Below, piece by piece: positions 1 to 7,232 of a stretch of DNA of 39,019 bases. Every line of letters starts with the position of its first letter. Within the stretch, counting starts at the first letter, position 1. The DNA is taken from the NCBI GenBank assembly GCA_012840245.1, contig DULR01000089.1, positions 1 through 39,019 of the forward strand. The letters run 5' to 3'. Below the pieces are notes generated by a model, which was not told where the DNA came from, searched no databases, and saw nothing but the letters and a program-made list of their open reading frames with translations. The translations under genes were made by a program, and so were the position numbers. Source of the DNA: Clostridiaceae bacterium. GTDB lineage: Bacteria > Bacillota > Clostridia > DSM-8532.

Positions 1-209
1 CCAGCTATTTTATGTCTACTTCACCTGGGTGGTCTTGTTGTCATGCCTTTTTTAGCTCATGTGTTTTTTGAAAAATTCTTTTATTTTTCAAAAAAAGCTC
101 TTGACTTTAATTAGCTGGTCTTTTTTATTATTATAGCCCATAAGTAAAAAACCTAAAAGACTGGTATAATTAATTCTGTACCATATATATCAAAAGGGAG
201 AATTATGCT
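1..209. other. Left-edge intergenic region with AT-rich inverted repeat
   Basis: No gene can be assigned with confidence. Frame 1 is open from the window edge to a TAG at 112-114 and would encode a hydrophobic tail, so the end of an upstream membrane protein is possible but unproven. A 13-nt perfect inverted repeat (arms 64-76 and 83-95, loop TCTTTT) made only of T/A runs around a single G-C pair lies in the same stretch; it is not a classical GC-rich terminator. Confidence 0.3.
162..170 (+). promoter_or_regulatory. Extended -10 promoter for the gene at 210
   Basis: TGGTATAAT is a full extended -10 element (TGn plus TATAAT), about 40 nt before the start codon. No good -35 hexamer sits 17 nt upstream, as is usual for extended -10 promoters. 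Confidence 0.55.
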
Positions 210-806
210 ATGACAAATACCAGTATCAGGCTTGCCGCAACAGGCAATAAAGAAAACAACGGATTGCCTCATTACACGTTAAGCTATAAATCAGACCGGG
301 GGAGGTCAAATACTGATATCAGTTACGAGATTTTGTCAAAGCTGAAAAAAGATAATGATGCAGTCATAGAAATAAATACTTCCCTCGCCATGAAGACGGC
401 AAAAAGTATGGAAATCCGGCCCGAAGCAATTCTTTCTGAAATCCGGAAACTGGGCCTTGAATATAGATACAGAAAAATCAAGGAGACGGCAAATCAGGGT
501 TTTTTATCACTGTTTTTCGGAAAAAAACCCGAAGACGGTCATGAGATTTTCGTATATGTTCCGGCAGAATCGTGGAATATAGACATGTTCAAAAAGATCA
601 TGCCGACTGCCGGAGCCAGGCTTTACATAATGAAAAAATCAGACGAAGGAAGCAAAGTACTGGAGAGAATGACCTGCATGACCGACAACGAGAAAGCTGA
701 TCACTTCGAATATATCATATTCGATCTGGCCGAATTGGGCAGAATGGGTATTATTAGCAGCAGATACGGTTTTGAAGATATTGAAAATGCACTGGAGATA
801 ATATGA
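210..806 (+). CDS. Hypothetical protein, 198 aa
   Basis: I do not recognise this protein. The start is supported by GGGAG at 196-200, nine bases before ATG 210; an earlier ATG at 205 runs straight into TGA. The product looks soluble and mixed alpha/beta: no signal peptide or membrane segment, charged, with a central Lys-rich stretch (FFGKKPEDG) and an acidic C-terminal third. The gene is monocistronic, with its own extended -10 promoter, and is followed by another small plus-strand gene. Codon use resembles the neighbouring housekeeping genes, so it is likely a real, lineage-restricted gene. No function is proposed. Confidence 0.7.
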   Translation: MTNTSIRLAATGNKENNGLPHYTLSYKSDRGRSNTDISYEILSKLKKDNDAVIEINTSLAMKTAKSMEIRPEAILSEIRKLGLEYRYRKIKETANQGFLSLFFGKKPEDGHEIFVYVPAESWNIDMFKKIMPTAGARLYIMKKSDEGSKVLERMTCMTDNEKADHFEYIIFDLAELGRMGIISSRYGFEDIENALEII

Positions 807-849
807 TTACCTGATATTTCCATATCAAGGGTTTTACTGTCTTCTATTT

Positions 850-876
850 TTGAGCAGATTATTGTATAATTATAAT
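850..876 (+). promoter_or_regulatory. Possible promoter for the small membrane protein
   Basis: TTGAGC (850-855) precedes two overlapping TATAAT-like boxes (865-870 and 871-876). Spacing to the second is only 15 nt, so this is a weak call based on the clustered -10 matches. Confidence 0.3.
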
Positions 877-928
877 GTGCTAAGATTTCATCTTTGGTGT
901 AAAACGATTGATTCAAGGAGATGGAAAT

Positions 929-1252
929 ATGAGCCCGGCAATTAAAAACAGTCACTTTGCTGCGGTAATAAAGTTTGTTATGTTTGTTTGCCTTTCAGTC
1001 GTTACGGTTTATGCTCTTTTCAAAGGCAATTTTATTGTAAGAGGCATTGTTTTATTTGCAATTGCTTCTGCCTGCCTGTTTTTCTGGAGACGCAGGCATT
1101 CAAAGACTGCCGAGTACGATGAAATTGGATATTGGAGCGGACTTGATGACTTCGAACTGGGAATAGACTATCATTGCTTTAATGATTTGGATATATCAGA
1201 TGACGATCTTGATTTATTACCCGGCGATTTCTATGACAGCAGACCTGTTTAG
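929..1252 (+). CDS. Small membrane protein with acidic tail, 107 aa
   Basis: Not recognised as a named family. ATG 929 is chosen because AAGGAG at 915-920 sits eight bases upstream; a TTG at 908 would add seven residues and lacks a site. Two hydrophobic segments (about residues 11-32 and 36-53) form a hairpin-like membrane anchor, followed by a basic WRRRHSK stretch that should face the cytoplasm. The last 40 residues are strongly acidic and Asp-rich (LDISDDDLDLLPGD), suggesting a cytoplasmic docking tail. It runs toward rplL and shares a bidirectional terminator with it. Confidence 0.65.
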   Translation: MSPAIKNSHFAAVIKFVMFVCLSVVTVYALFKGNFIVRGIVLFAIASACLFFWRRRHSKTAEYDEIGYWSGLDDFELGIDYHCFNDLDISDDDLDLLPGDFYDSRPV

Positions 1253-1306
1253 GAACGTTGTTCGAAAACAGGCAGATTCACTCTCCCCCATTGTTCAGAA
1301 AATACA

Positions 1307-1329
1307 AAGAGAGCCTTATCGGCTCTCTT
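1307..1329. terminator. Bidirectional terminator between the small membrane gene and rplL
   Basis: A 9-bp perfect stem (AAGAGAGCC / GGCTCTCTT) with a 5-nt loop lies between convergent genes ending at 1252 (+) and 1367 (-). On the minus strand it is followed by a T-rich run, so it should end the rpmG-rplL transcript; the plus side is less T-rich. Confidence 0.75.
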
Positions 1330-1366
1330 ATTGTATGTTCTGAATTCAATGTCCTGTAAGAATCAA

Positions 1367-1747
1367 TTATTTGATTTCTACAACTGCGCCAACTTCCTTG
1401 AACTTCTCGGCGATAGCAGCAGCGTCTTCCTTTGACAATCCTTCCTTGATCGTGCTGGGAACGTTTTCTGTAACGTCCTTTGCTTCCTTGAGTCCGAGGT
1501 TGGTAACTTCACGAACAACCTTGATAACCTTGATCTTCTCAGGACCTGTTTCCTTAAGGATAACAGAGAACTCGGTCTGCTCTTCTACAGGTCCGGCTGC
1601 GGGGCCAGCTGCCGGTCCGGCTGCTGCAACAGCAACAGGAGCTGCGGATACGCCAAATTCTTCTTCAATAGCCTTTACGAGGTCTTTAAGCTCAAGAATG
1701 GTTAAAGATTTGATCTCTTCAATGAACTTTGTAATTTTTTCACTCAT
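1367..1747 (-). CDS. rplL: 50S ribosomal protein L7/L12
   Basis: This is the stalk protein of the large ribosomal subunit that recruits translation GTPases, present as dimers bound to L10. The 126-residue length is normal. The N-terminal dimerisation domain ([19 protein letters not shown]) is followed by a hinge with a repeated Gly-Pro-Ala-Ala unit and the conserved C-terminal domain ([21 protein letters not shown]). The start is taken at 1747 because GGAGG lies about eight bases before it; an upstream ATG would overlap that site. It is the last gene of the ribosomal-protein operon, 41 nt after rplJ, and a terminator follows. The rpoB gene that normally comes next is absent. Confidence 0.97.
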   Translation of the reverse strand: MSEKITKFIEEIKSLTILELKDLVKAIEEEFGVSAAPVAVAAAGPAAGPAAGPVEEQTEFSVILKETGPEKIKVIKVVREVTNLGLKEAKDVTENVPSTIKEGLSKEDAAAIAEKFKEVGAVVEIK

Positions 1748-1788
1748 TTTAATATCCTCCATTACATTATTTTTTACTTTATCCCTGA

Positions 1789-2298
1789 TTAGGCATTTGC
1801 TGCCTGTTCCTGCTTCTCAACAATAGCATTGAGAGCAATGGCAAGACCATAAAGCGAACTTTGCAGACTTCCGATAAGTCTTCCAAGAAGCTCTTCTTTT
1901 GATGGTGTGGAAGCCAGTTCGTTTATGCCGTTGATATCGATTACGTTTCCTTCGACCATGCCGCCCTTGATCTCAAGCTTCTCATAGTCTTTCGCAAACT
2001 TAGCAAGAACCTTTGACGGAGCTACAGGGTCGGTAGTGCTGAAAGCAACGGCTGTCGGGCCTGAAAGATACTTGTCAAGCCCTTCCAGATTGCTATCCTT
2101 GATAGCGAATCTGATGATCGTGTTTTTAATGACCTTATATTCAACACCAGCTTCGCGCAATGCTTTTCTGAGCTTTGTGTCCTGGTCAACTGTCAGGCCT
2201 CTGTAATCGGTGAGAACTATCGATTTGGCATCTTTCAGCTTTTGCGCCAGTTCGTCAACCTTTGCCTTTTTTTGCTCCAGAATTTTTTCACTGGGCAT
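1789..2298 (-). CDS. rplJ: 50S ribosomal protein L10
   Basis: L10 anchors L7/L12 dimers to 23S rRNA at the base of the ribosomal stalk and represses its own operon by binding the leader RNA. At 169 residues it has family-typical length, with the N-terminal RNA-binding region ([28 protein letters not shown]) and a C-terminal helix ([14 protein letters not shown]) that carries the L12 dimers. AGGAGG eight bases upstream decides for ATG 2298 over GTG 2307. It is preceded by a long leader with an attenuator hairpin and followed closely by rplL. Confidence 0.97.
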   Translation of the reverse strand: MPSEKILEQKKAKVDELAQKLKDAKSIVLTDYRGLTVDQDTKLRKALREAGVEYKVIKNTIIRFAIKDSNLEGLDKYLSGPTAVAFSTTDPVAPSKVLAKFAKDYEKLEIKGGMVEGNVIDINGINELASTPSKEELLGRLIGSLQSSLYGLAIALNAIVEKQEQAANA

Positions 2299-2307
2299 TA
2301 TGCGCAC

Positions 2308-2478
2308 CTCCTTCGTTAATAAAAAACCCTTTCATAATCCAACCATAGACTATGAAAGGGTATAATACCATTCCATTAAAGATAACCTCGGCAGGATGAT
2401 ATACGTTATATCCCTTCCAATGCATAGATACGGGATTCCTGCTGTCTACAGTCAGATATACGATTGTCACATGGGGTA
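2308..2478 (-). ncRNA. L10 leader (ribosomal protein autoregulatory leader)
   Basis: The roughly 190-nt gap between rplA and rplJ holds a structured leader on the minus strand. It contains the segment GGATATAACG followed by CCTGCCGAGG, which resembles the Firmicute L10 leader as I remember it, and ends in an intrinsic terminator just before the rplJ ribosome site. The expected mechanism is that excess L10-L12 complex binds the leader and favours termination. Boundaries are approximate. Confidence 0.7.
2321..2361 (-). terminator. Attenuator hairpin before rplJ
   Basis: Perfect 11-bp arms (minus strand ACCCTTTCATA ... TATGAAAGGGT; window positions 2351-2361 and 2326-2336) are followed by a run of T residues at 2326-2321. 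Its position directly upstream of the rplJ ribosome site marks it as an attenuator rather than an operon end. Confidence 0.85.
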
Positions 2479-2498
2479 TTCTACAGTATCAGATCCAA

Positions 2499-3194
2499 TT
2501 AGTCAAGAGCTTTTTGCTGATTGATCTTGATACCGGGACCCATGGTCGATGTTACTGTTATGCTCTTAAGATACTGACCTTTGGCTGCAGCCGGCTTAGC
2601 CTTTACAACAGCCTCAAGAAGGGTACGGAAGTTATCATGGAGCTTCTCAGTTCCGAAAGATACCTTGCCGATAGGGCAGTGAATAATATTCGTCTTATCA
2701 AGACGATATTCGATCTTACCGGCCTTTATATCGGCGATAGCTTTGGCTACATCCATGGTAACAGTTCCGGCTTTCGGGTTAGGCATAAGTCCCTTGGGAC
2801 CCAATACACGGCCTAAACGACCTACAACACCCATCATATCAGGAGTAGCAACAACTACATCAAAATCAAACCAGTTTTCATTCTGGATCTTTGCAACAAG
2901 ATCCTCTGCACCAACATAATCTGCGCCGTTCTGTTCGGCCTCGGTTGCTTTTTCACCCTTGGCAAAAACAAGAACTCTTACTGTTTTACCTGTACCATGC
3001 GGCAGAACTACCGCACCTCTTACCTGTTGATCGGCGTGACGGGAGTCAACACCAAGCTTTATATGAACTTCAACAGTTTCATCAAACTTCGCCGGTGCTG
3101 TTTTCTGAACCAATTCCAAAGCTTCTGCCGGTTCGTACAGTTTTAATCTGTCAACGAGCTTCAGGCTCTCAAGATATTTCTTGCCTCTCTTCAT
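2499..3194 (-). CDS. rplA: 50S ribosomal protein L1
   Basis: L1 forms the mobile L1 stalk of the 50S subunit at the tRNA exit site and represses the L11 operon by binding its mRNA. The 231-residue length is normal and the hallmark segments are present: [23 protein letters not shown] near residue 50, [21 protein letters not shown] in the middle, and the C-terminal TSTMGPGIK motif. AAGGAGTGAATTGAATG supports the start. It follows rplK by 59 nt. Confidence 0.98.
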   Translation of the reverse strand: MKRGKKYLESLKLVDRLKLYEPAEALELVQKTAPAKFDETVEVHIKLGVDSRHADQQVRGAVVLPHGTGKTVRVLVFAKGEKATEAEQNGADYVGAEDLVAKIQNENWFDFDVVVATPDMMGVVGRLGRVLGPKGLMPNPKAGTVTMDVAKAIADIKAGKIEYRLDKTNIIHCPIGKVSFGTEKLHDNFRTLLEAVVKAKPAAAKGQYLKSITVTSTMGPGIKINQQKALD

Positions 3195-3253
3195 TCAATT
3201 CACTCCTTTGTGGTAAAAACATAATCGGGAAATCTCCCTCCCACATATGGGCT

Positions 3254-3679
3254 TTAGTCTTCGACTACAACACCCATGCTTCTTGCGGTACCGGCGATTA
3301 TACTCATCGCGGCCTCGATGCTTGCTGCATTGAGATCGACCATTTTCGTTTCAGCAATCTTTCTTATATCATCTTTGGAAATCTTAGCTACCTTATCTCT
3401 ATTGGGCGCTGCAGAACCTTTCTCGATTTTGCAGGCCTTCTTAATAAGAACGGCAGCCGGTGGTGTCTTTGTGATAAATGAGAATGAACGATCGCTGTAA
3501 ACTGTTATAACGACCGGAATAACCAACCCAGCATCCTTTGCCGTTCTTTCATTGAACTCTTTGCAGAATCCCATGATATTAACGCCATGCTGACCGAGGG
3601 CTGGTCCAACCGGTGGAGCAGGAGTTGCTTTTCCTGCAGGAAGCTGTAGCTTAATATAAGCCAGAACTTTTTTTGCCAT
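3254..3679 (-). CDS. rplK: 50S ribosomal protein L11
   Basis: L11 binds the GTPase-associated region of 23S rRNA and is needed for RelA-type stringent signalling. The product has the usual 141 residues. The N-terminal domain carries the proline-rich motif [22 protein letters not shown] and the C-terminal rRNA-binding domain ends in [13 protein letters not shown], both diagnostic. GGGAGGTGGATTATTAATG gives a good ribosome site. It lies between nusG and rplA in the standard order. Confidence 0.98.
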   Translation of the reverse strand: MAKKVLAYIKLQLPAGKATPAPPVGPALGQHGVNIMGFCKEFNERTAKDAGLVIPVVITVYSDRSFSFITKTPPAAVLIKKACKIEKGSAAPNRDKVAKISKDDIRKIAETKMVDLNAASIEAAMSIIAGTARSMGVVVED

Positions 3680-3762
3680 TAATAATCCACCTCCCAGTAA
3701 TATCTCCTGAACTTAACAGGAATCTATTTCGAACCAACTTATCCGTTGGCTGAAATCTTGAA

Positions 3763-4281
3763 TCAAAGTTTTACTATCTGAACAAAATCAAGTTCAACCG
3801 GTGTCTCTCTTCCGAACATAGAAACCATAACGCGGACTTTTTTCTTGTCGAGACTGATTTCCTCAACCGTACCGATGAAGTTTTCGAGGGGACCGTCAAT
3901 TACGCGGACACTGTCGCCGACCTCATAATCGACAACAGTCTCGAATTGCTCCACTCCCATCATCCTTACTTCTTCGTCGGATAATGGAACCGGCTTCGAA
4001 CCCGGACCGACAAAACCGGTTACACCACGGGTATTCCTGACTACATACCAGGAATCGTCATTCATTATCATTTTCACAAGCACATAACCAGGAAAAACCT
4101 TCTTCAGGGTTGCCTTCTTCTTGCCGTCCTTGATCTCGATCTGCTCTTCCATTGGAACAACGACATCAAGAATAACGTCCTGCATTTTTCTGTTTTCAAC
4201 TATTTTCTCTATATTGGCCTTCACCTTATTCTCATAGCCTGAATAAGTGTGCACAACATACCATTTGGCTTCCTCTGTCAT
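3763..4281 (-). CDS. nusG: Transcription termination/antitermination factor NusG
   Basis: NusG binds RNA polymerase through its N-terminal domain and links it to ribosomes or Rho through the C-terminal KOW domain. The 172 residues show the NGN domain (WYVVHTYSGYENKV at residues 8-21, then KKVFPGYVLVKM) and the KOW segment (VGDSVRVIDGPLENFIGTVEEI). ATG 4281 gives the family-typical N terminus MTEEAKWYVVHTYSG; TTG 4290 is possible, and neither start has a strong ribosome site at ideal spacing. It sits between secE and rplK. Confidence 0.96.
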   Translation of the reverse strand: MTEEAKWYVVHTYSGYENKVKANIEKIVENRKMQDVILDVVVPMEEQIEIKDGKKKATLKKVFPGYVLVKMIMNDDSWYVVRNTRGVTGFVGPGSKPVPLSDEEVRMMGVEQFETVVDYEVGDSVRVIDGPLENFIGTVEEISLDKKKVRVMVSMFGRETPVELDFVQIVKL

Positions 4282-4324
4282 ACTTACCAAAGCGGCAGCT
4301 TTTCGCTCCGCCCTCCTTTTTGAC

Positions 4325-4534
4325 TTACTTTCCGAAAACAGCTGTAAATAATAGACCTAGCCCGGCATCGGCAATCCAAATAACCGCTCCTATAAAAAGG
4401 CAGGCCACAAACACCGTCAGAGTGTTATTGAGTAATTGCTGTTTCGTTGGCCATATTACCTTTTTCATTTCCATGCGAACTTCTTTAAAGAACCTGCCCG
4501 CACGCTGTCCGAATTTTTCTTTTTTCTCAGTCAT
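4325..4534 (-). CDS. secE: Preprotein translocase subunit SecE
   Basis: SecE is the small clamp subunit of the SecYEG membrane channel. This 69-residue single-span form is typical of Firmicutes: a basic amphipathic helix with the conserved EVRMEMKKVIWPTKQQL motif, then one membrane segment (about residues 38-64). GGGGAG lies upstream of the start. It precedes nusG, as in most bacteria. Confidence 0.97.
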   Translation of the reverse strand: MTEKKEKFGQRAGRFFKEVRMEMKKVIWPTKQQLLNNTLTVFVACLFIGAVIWIADAGLGLLFTAVFGK

Positions 4535-4567
4535 CTTGAAAACTCCCCATTAATTTTTATAAACCAC

Positions 4568-4717
4568 TTATTTGGTTTCCTTATGGGCTGTGTGTTTGCG
4601 GCAGAACCTGCAGTACTTGTTCATTTCAAGTCTGTCAGGATCGTTCTTCTTATTCTTCGTGGTGTCGTAGTTTCTCTGCTTGCACTCACTGCAAGCCAAG
4701 GTGATTCTGACTCTCAT
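4568..4717 (-). CDS. rpmG: 50S ribosomal protein L33
   Basis: The 49-residue product begins [13 protein letters not shown] and contains two CxxC pairs (CSEC near residue 9 and CRFC near residue 37), so this is the zinc-binding, C+ form of L33. AGGAG at 4726-4730 supports ATG 4717; the longer open frame upstream is not used. It is the first gene of the operon, directly downstream of a promoter, and is followed by secE. Confidence 0.96.
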   Translation of the reverse strand: MRVRITLACSECKQRNYDTTKNKKNDPDRLEMNKYCRFCRKHTAHKETK

Positions 4718-4785
4718 CTTGAACACTCCTATTGTCAATTGCTTATATTTTACGCATAAAAAAAAGCGCTTGCAAAGCAATAAAA

Positions 4786-4814
4786 ATATTACCACACAGA
4801 TAATCCAAAGTCAA
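4786..4814 (-). promoter_or_regulatory. Promoter of the rpmG-secE-nusG-rplKAJL operon
   Basis: On the minus strand TTGACT (4814-4809) and TAATAT (4791-4786) are separated by 17 nt, a near-consensus sigma-A promoter about 70 nt upstream of rpmG. It lies just beyond the secF terminator, so the ribosomal operon appears transcribed independently of secDF. Confidence 0.75.
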
Positions 4815-4823
4815 GTATCAGGA

Positions 4824-4863
4824 TAAAAAAACCAACGACAGGGGGAAATCCCCCCCTGTCGTT
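4824..4863 (-). terminator. Rho-independent terminator of the secDF transcript
   Basis: A 12-bp perfect stem (AACGACAGGGGG and its complement, arms 4834-4845 and 4852-4863) begins at the secF stop codon and, on the minus strand, is followed by GGTTTTTTTATCC. It is one of the strongest terminators in the window. Confidence 0.93.
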
Positions 4864-5810
4864 CATGCCTTTTTGAGCAAAGCCTTCTGTTTTCTTTCCT
4901 TCCACACCAGCCAAAGCGGGGACGCAATGAACACCGTTGAATAAACACCGGTAATAACGCCCAGCAGGAGGGAAAAACTGAAGTTGTAAAGAGAATTTAT
5001 ATTATTGACAGTTGAGTATACCAACAGGACAACAAGACATATCAATGTAGTCGCCATCGTGTTTATCGAGCGCGAAAGAGACTGATGGATGCTTACATTG
5101 ACTATGCTTCCAAGATCGGATTTCTGCATGATTCTCGTATTCTCACGTATCCTGTCGTAAATAATAACGGTATCATTGATGGAATAACCGATTACTGTCA
5201 GGACAGTCGCTACGAAAATATCATTCAAAGGCAAACCAAATGTAATATAAACACCGAACATAAAGCCAACGTCATGAATAAGAGCTATAATGGCGCATAC
5301 AGCAGCCGAAAAGCCGCTCAATATGCTGAATCTCCACGCCACATACAACAGAATGAGGGTCACTGAAACAGCGACAGCCAGGATACTCCTCTGAAGTGCT
5401 TCTTTCCCTACAGTTGCTGTTATATTTATATTCTCATTCTTCGGACTGTTCAAAACAACACTGAAGTTTTCTGACAAAACCTCTTTTATCTTACTTTCTT
5501 CATCCATGGTGAGGGGCTCATTTCCGGTTATATCAAGCCTGAGCATCTTTACTTTTTCAGCTTCGGCATCACCGCCGTATGTCTCCATCACGCTGGCATT
5601 GACCTCCCTGCCGATGGCCTCTTTGATCAGGTCTGCTGCCTTGTTGGGATCTGTATCACCGGTCGTCTCTATCATCAGCCTTGAACCGCCCTTGAAGTTT
5701 ATATCAAGAACAACGCCTTTGACTGCAAGCATTATCCCAAAGAAAACGAACAGCAAAATGCTGAATATAAACGCGTATTTTCTGTTTTTCACGAAATCAT
5801 ACTTCTTCAA
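4863..5810 (-). CDS. secF: Protein translocase subunit SecF
   Basis: SecF works with SecD to drive late steps of Sec-dependent export using the proton gradient. The 315-residue protein has a first membrane span (about 12-33), a large extracytoplasmic loop beginning with the conserved INFKGGSRLMIE, and five further spans including DVGFMFGVYITFGLPLN and the SINDTVIIYDRIREN motif typical of SecF. It overlaps the end of secD by 14 nt, implying translational coupling, and is immediately followed by a terminator. Confidence 0.97.
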   Translation of the reverse strand: MKKYDFVKNRKYAFIFSILLFVFFGIMLAVKGVVLDINFKGGSRLMIETTGDTDPNKAADLIKEAIGREVNASVMETYGGDAEAEKVKMLRLDITGNEPLTMDEESKIKEVLSENFSVVLNSPKNENINITATVGKEALQRSILAVAVSVTLILLYVAWRFSILSGFSAAVCAIIALIHDVGFMFGVYITFGLPLNDIFVATVLTVIGYSINDTVIIYDRIRENTRIMQKSDLGSIVNVSIHQSLSRSINTMATTLICLVVLLVYSTVNNINSLYNFSFSLLLGVITGVYSTVFIASPLWLVWKERKQKALLKKA

Positions 5811-7125
5811 CCTGCTTCACTCCTTTCACGCCGAAGAGCCATTTATTCCTCGCGAATCTGAATGCCGAAATACCCTGAAGCATCATCTTTGAAGCAGTAA
5901 CAGCCGAGAAGAAGCTGAACAGAGTACCAAAGAACAACGTAACACCGAAGCCTCTTACAGGGCCGGAACCCATGATAATAAGAACGACAGCGGTTATTAT
6001 GGTAGTGACATTGGAGTCCAGAATAGCCACGAACGCTCTTTTGAAGCCTGAATCAATTGCCGCTCTCAGGGATTTGCCGTCTCTCAGTTCTTCCTTTATT
6101 CTTTCAAAGATAACTACATTGCCGTCTATGCTCATACCTATCGAGAGTATGATTCCTCCTATACCCGGAAGAGTCACCGATATGTTGAAATTGGCAAGAG
6201 TAAGTATCTGAAGAGCTATCAGTCCGGATAAAGCCGTTACGGCTACAAAACCCGGGAGTCTGTAAATCAGTATCATATATGCGCAAACGAGAACAAACGA
6301 AATGATTCCGGCTTTTACAGCCACATCAAGCGCACCTTTTCCAAGCTGGGCACTGATCGAATCGACCTTTACAGGCTCAAGCTTGGTGGGCAGTGCGCCA
6401 AACCGGATCTTATCTGCCAAAGCCTTGGCTGATTCAAAGGTGAAATTTCCTGAAATTGTTGCTTCAGCAGTGGTGATATGCGCCTCTACTATGGGAGCCG
6501 AAATGCATATGTCGTCGATAAATATGGCTATCGGCTTTCCAATGTTCTCTTTTGTGGCTTTTGAGAAAGCTTCGACGCCAGATGGTTTTAGCTCAAGCAG
6601 TATAAAGTATTTGCCCGTTTGATCCTGATATGGGCGGGCTGTTTTTACATGTTCGCCCGTAAGAACTATCCTGTCTGTGGGAACCAGCTCATCGGGAGAT
6701 TTATAAATATCCTCATCATTTACTTCCCTGAATGTGAGTGCCCCGGTGCTGCCCAATTCGTCAAGAGCTTTTCTGGGATCGAACTCGGTTTCATTGGCTG
6801 CCCAGGGTATGTCTATTATCAGTCGTTTGTTAGTATAATCGATATTGATGCTTTTATCATATATCCCCTGTGCATCGAGCCTGTCCTCTATGATTCTCAT
6901 AGATGCAGATAGATCCTCGTCAATGTTGCGTCCTTCAGAGCCTTCAGGATACACAGGTTCCAAAATAGCGCTTATACCGCCACGTATATCTATACCTGTG
7001 CGCAAGTCATCAACACCCTTGATTATTCTTTTGTCCGGAGAACCCAGACCTGTGAATGCAAGCAAACAGATGCCTGCGATTATCAGGACTGTTATAAAAA
7101 GCTTGAAAGTCCTGTTATCGTTCAT
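5797..7125 (-). CDS. secD: Protein translocase subunit SecD
   Basis: SecD is the partner of SecF. The 442-residue form has an N-terminal span (about 7-26), the D1 signature DLRTGIDIRGGISAIL, a P1 extracytoplasmic region and a C-terminal RND-type membrane block with GIGGIILSIGMSIDGNVVIFERIKEEL. ATG 7125 is preferred because GGAGGG lies upstream at good spacing. It has its own promoter, 45-75 nt before the start. Upstream on the same strand are the SCIFF maturase and precursor genes, a recurring clostridial arrangement. Confidence 0.97.
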   Translation of the reverse strand: MNDNRTFKLFITVLIIAGICLLAFTGLGSPDKRIIKGVDDLRTGIDIRGGISAILEPVYPEGSEGRNIDEDLSASMRIIEDRLDAQGIYDKSINIDYTNKRLIIDIPWAANETEFDPRKALDELGSTGALTFREVNDEDIYKSPDELVPTDRIVLTGEHVKTARPYQDQTGKYFILLELKPSGVEAFSKATKENIGKPIAIFIDDICISAPIVEAHITTAEATISGNFTFESAKALADKIRFGALPTKLEPVKVDSISAQLGKGALDVAVKAGIISFVLVCAYMILIYRLPGFVAVTALSGLIALQILTLANFNISVTLPGIGGIILSIGMSIDGNVVIFERIKEELRDGKSLRAAIDSGFKRAFVAILDSNVTTIITAVVLIIMGSGPVRGFGVTLFFGTLFSFFSAVTASKMMLQGISAFRFARNKWLFGVKGVKQVEEV

Positions 7126-7169
7126 TGGGAGATTCCCTCCTTTGTACCTTAGTTTTGAACGTCCTTTCA

Positions 7170-7199
7170 ATTATAAAGCTGATATCTTATAAGAGTCAA
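7170..7199 (-). promoter_or_regulatory. Promoter of secDF
   Basis: Minus-strand TTGACT (7199-7194) and TATAAT (7175-7170), 18 nt apart, lie in the short gap between scfB and secD. SecDF expression can therefore be uncoupled from the SCIFF genes. Confidence 0.75.
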
Positions 7200-7232
7200 C
7201 AGCATGCAGCTTCCAGCATCGGTGTTCACCGG

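Noticed and set aside
701..955. 84-codon minus-strand frame overlapping the gene at 210-806
   Set aside because: It overlaps two better-supported plus-strand genes, covers the second gene's ribosome site and has no ribosome site of its own.
2288..2470. Sixty-residue open frame on the minus strand between rplA and rplJ
   Set aside because: It lies wholly in the L10 leader and attenuator, and its end overlaps the rplJ ribosome site and start.
2891..3481. 196-codon plus-strand frame opposite rplA and rplK
   Set aside because: It spans two conserved ribosomal protein genes on the other strand, with Pro/His/Leu-rich composition typical of antisense frames.
4761..4785. Short GC hairpin with T run upstream of rpmG considered as an attenuator
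   Set aside because: The stem is only about four base pairs and lies in the early leader; too weak to call.
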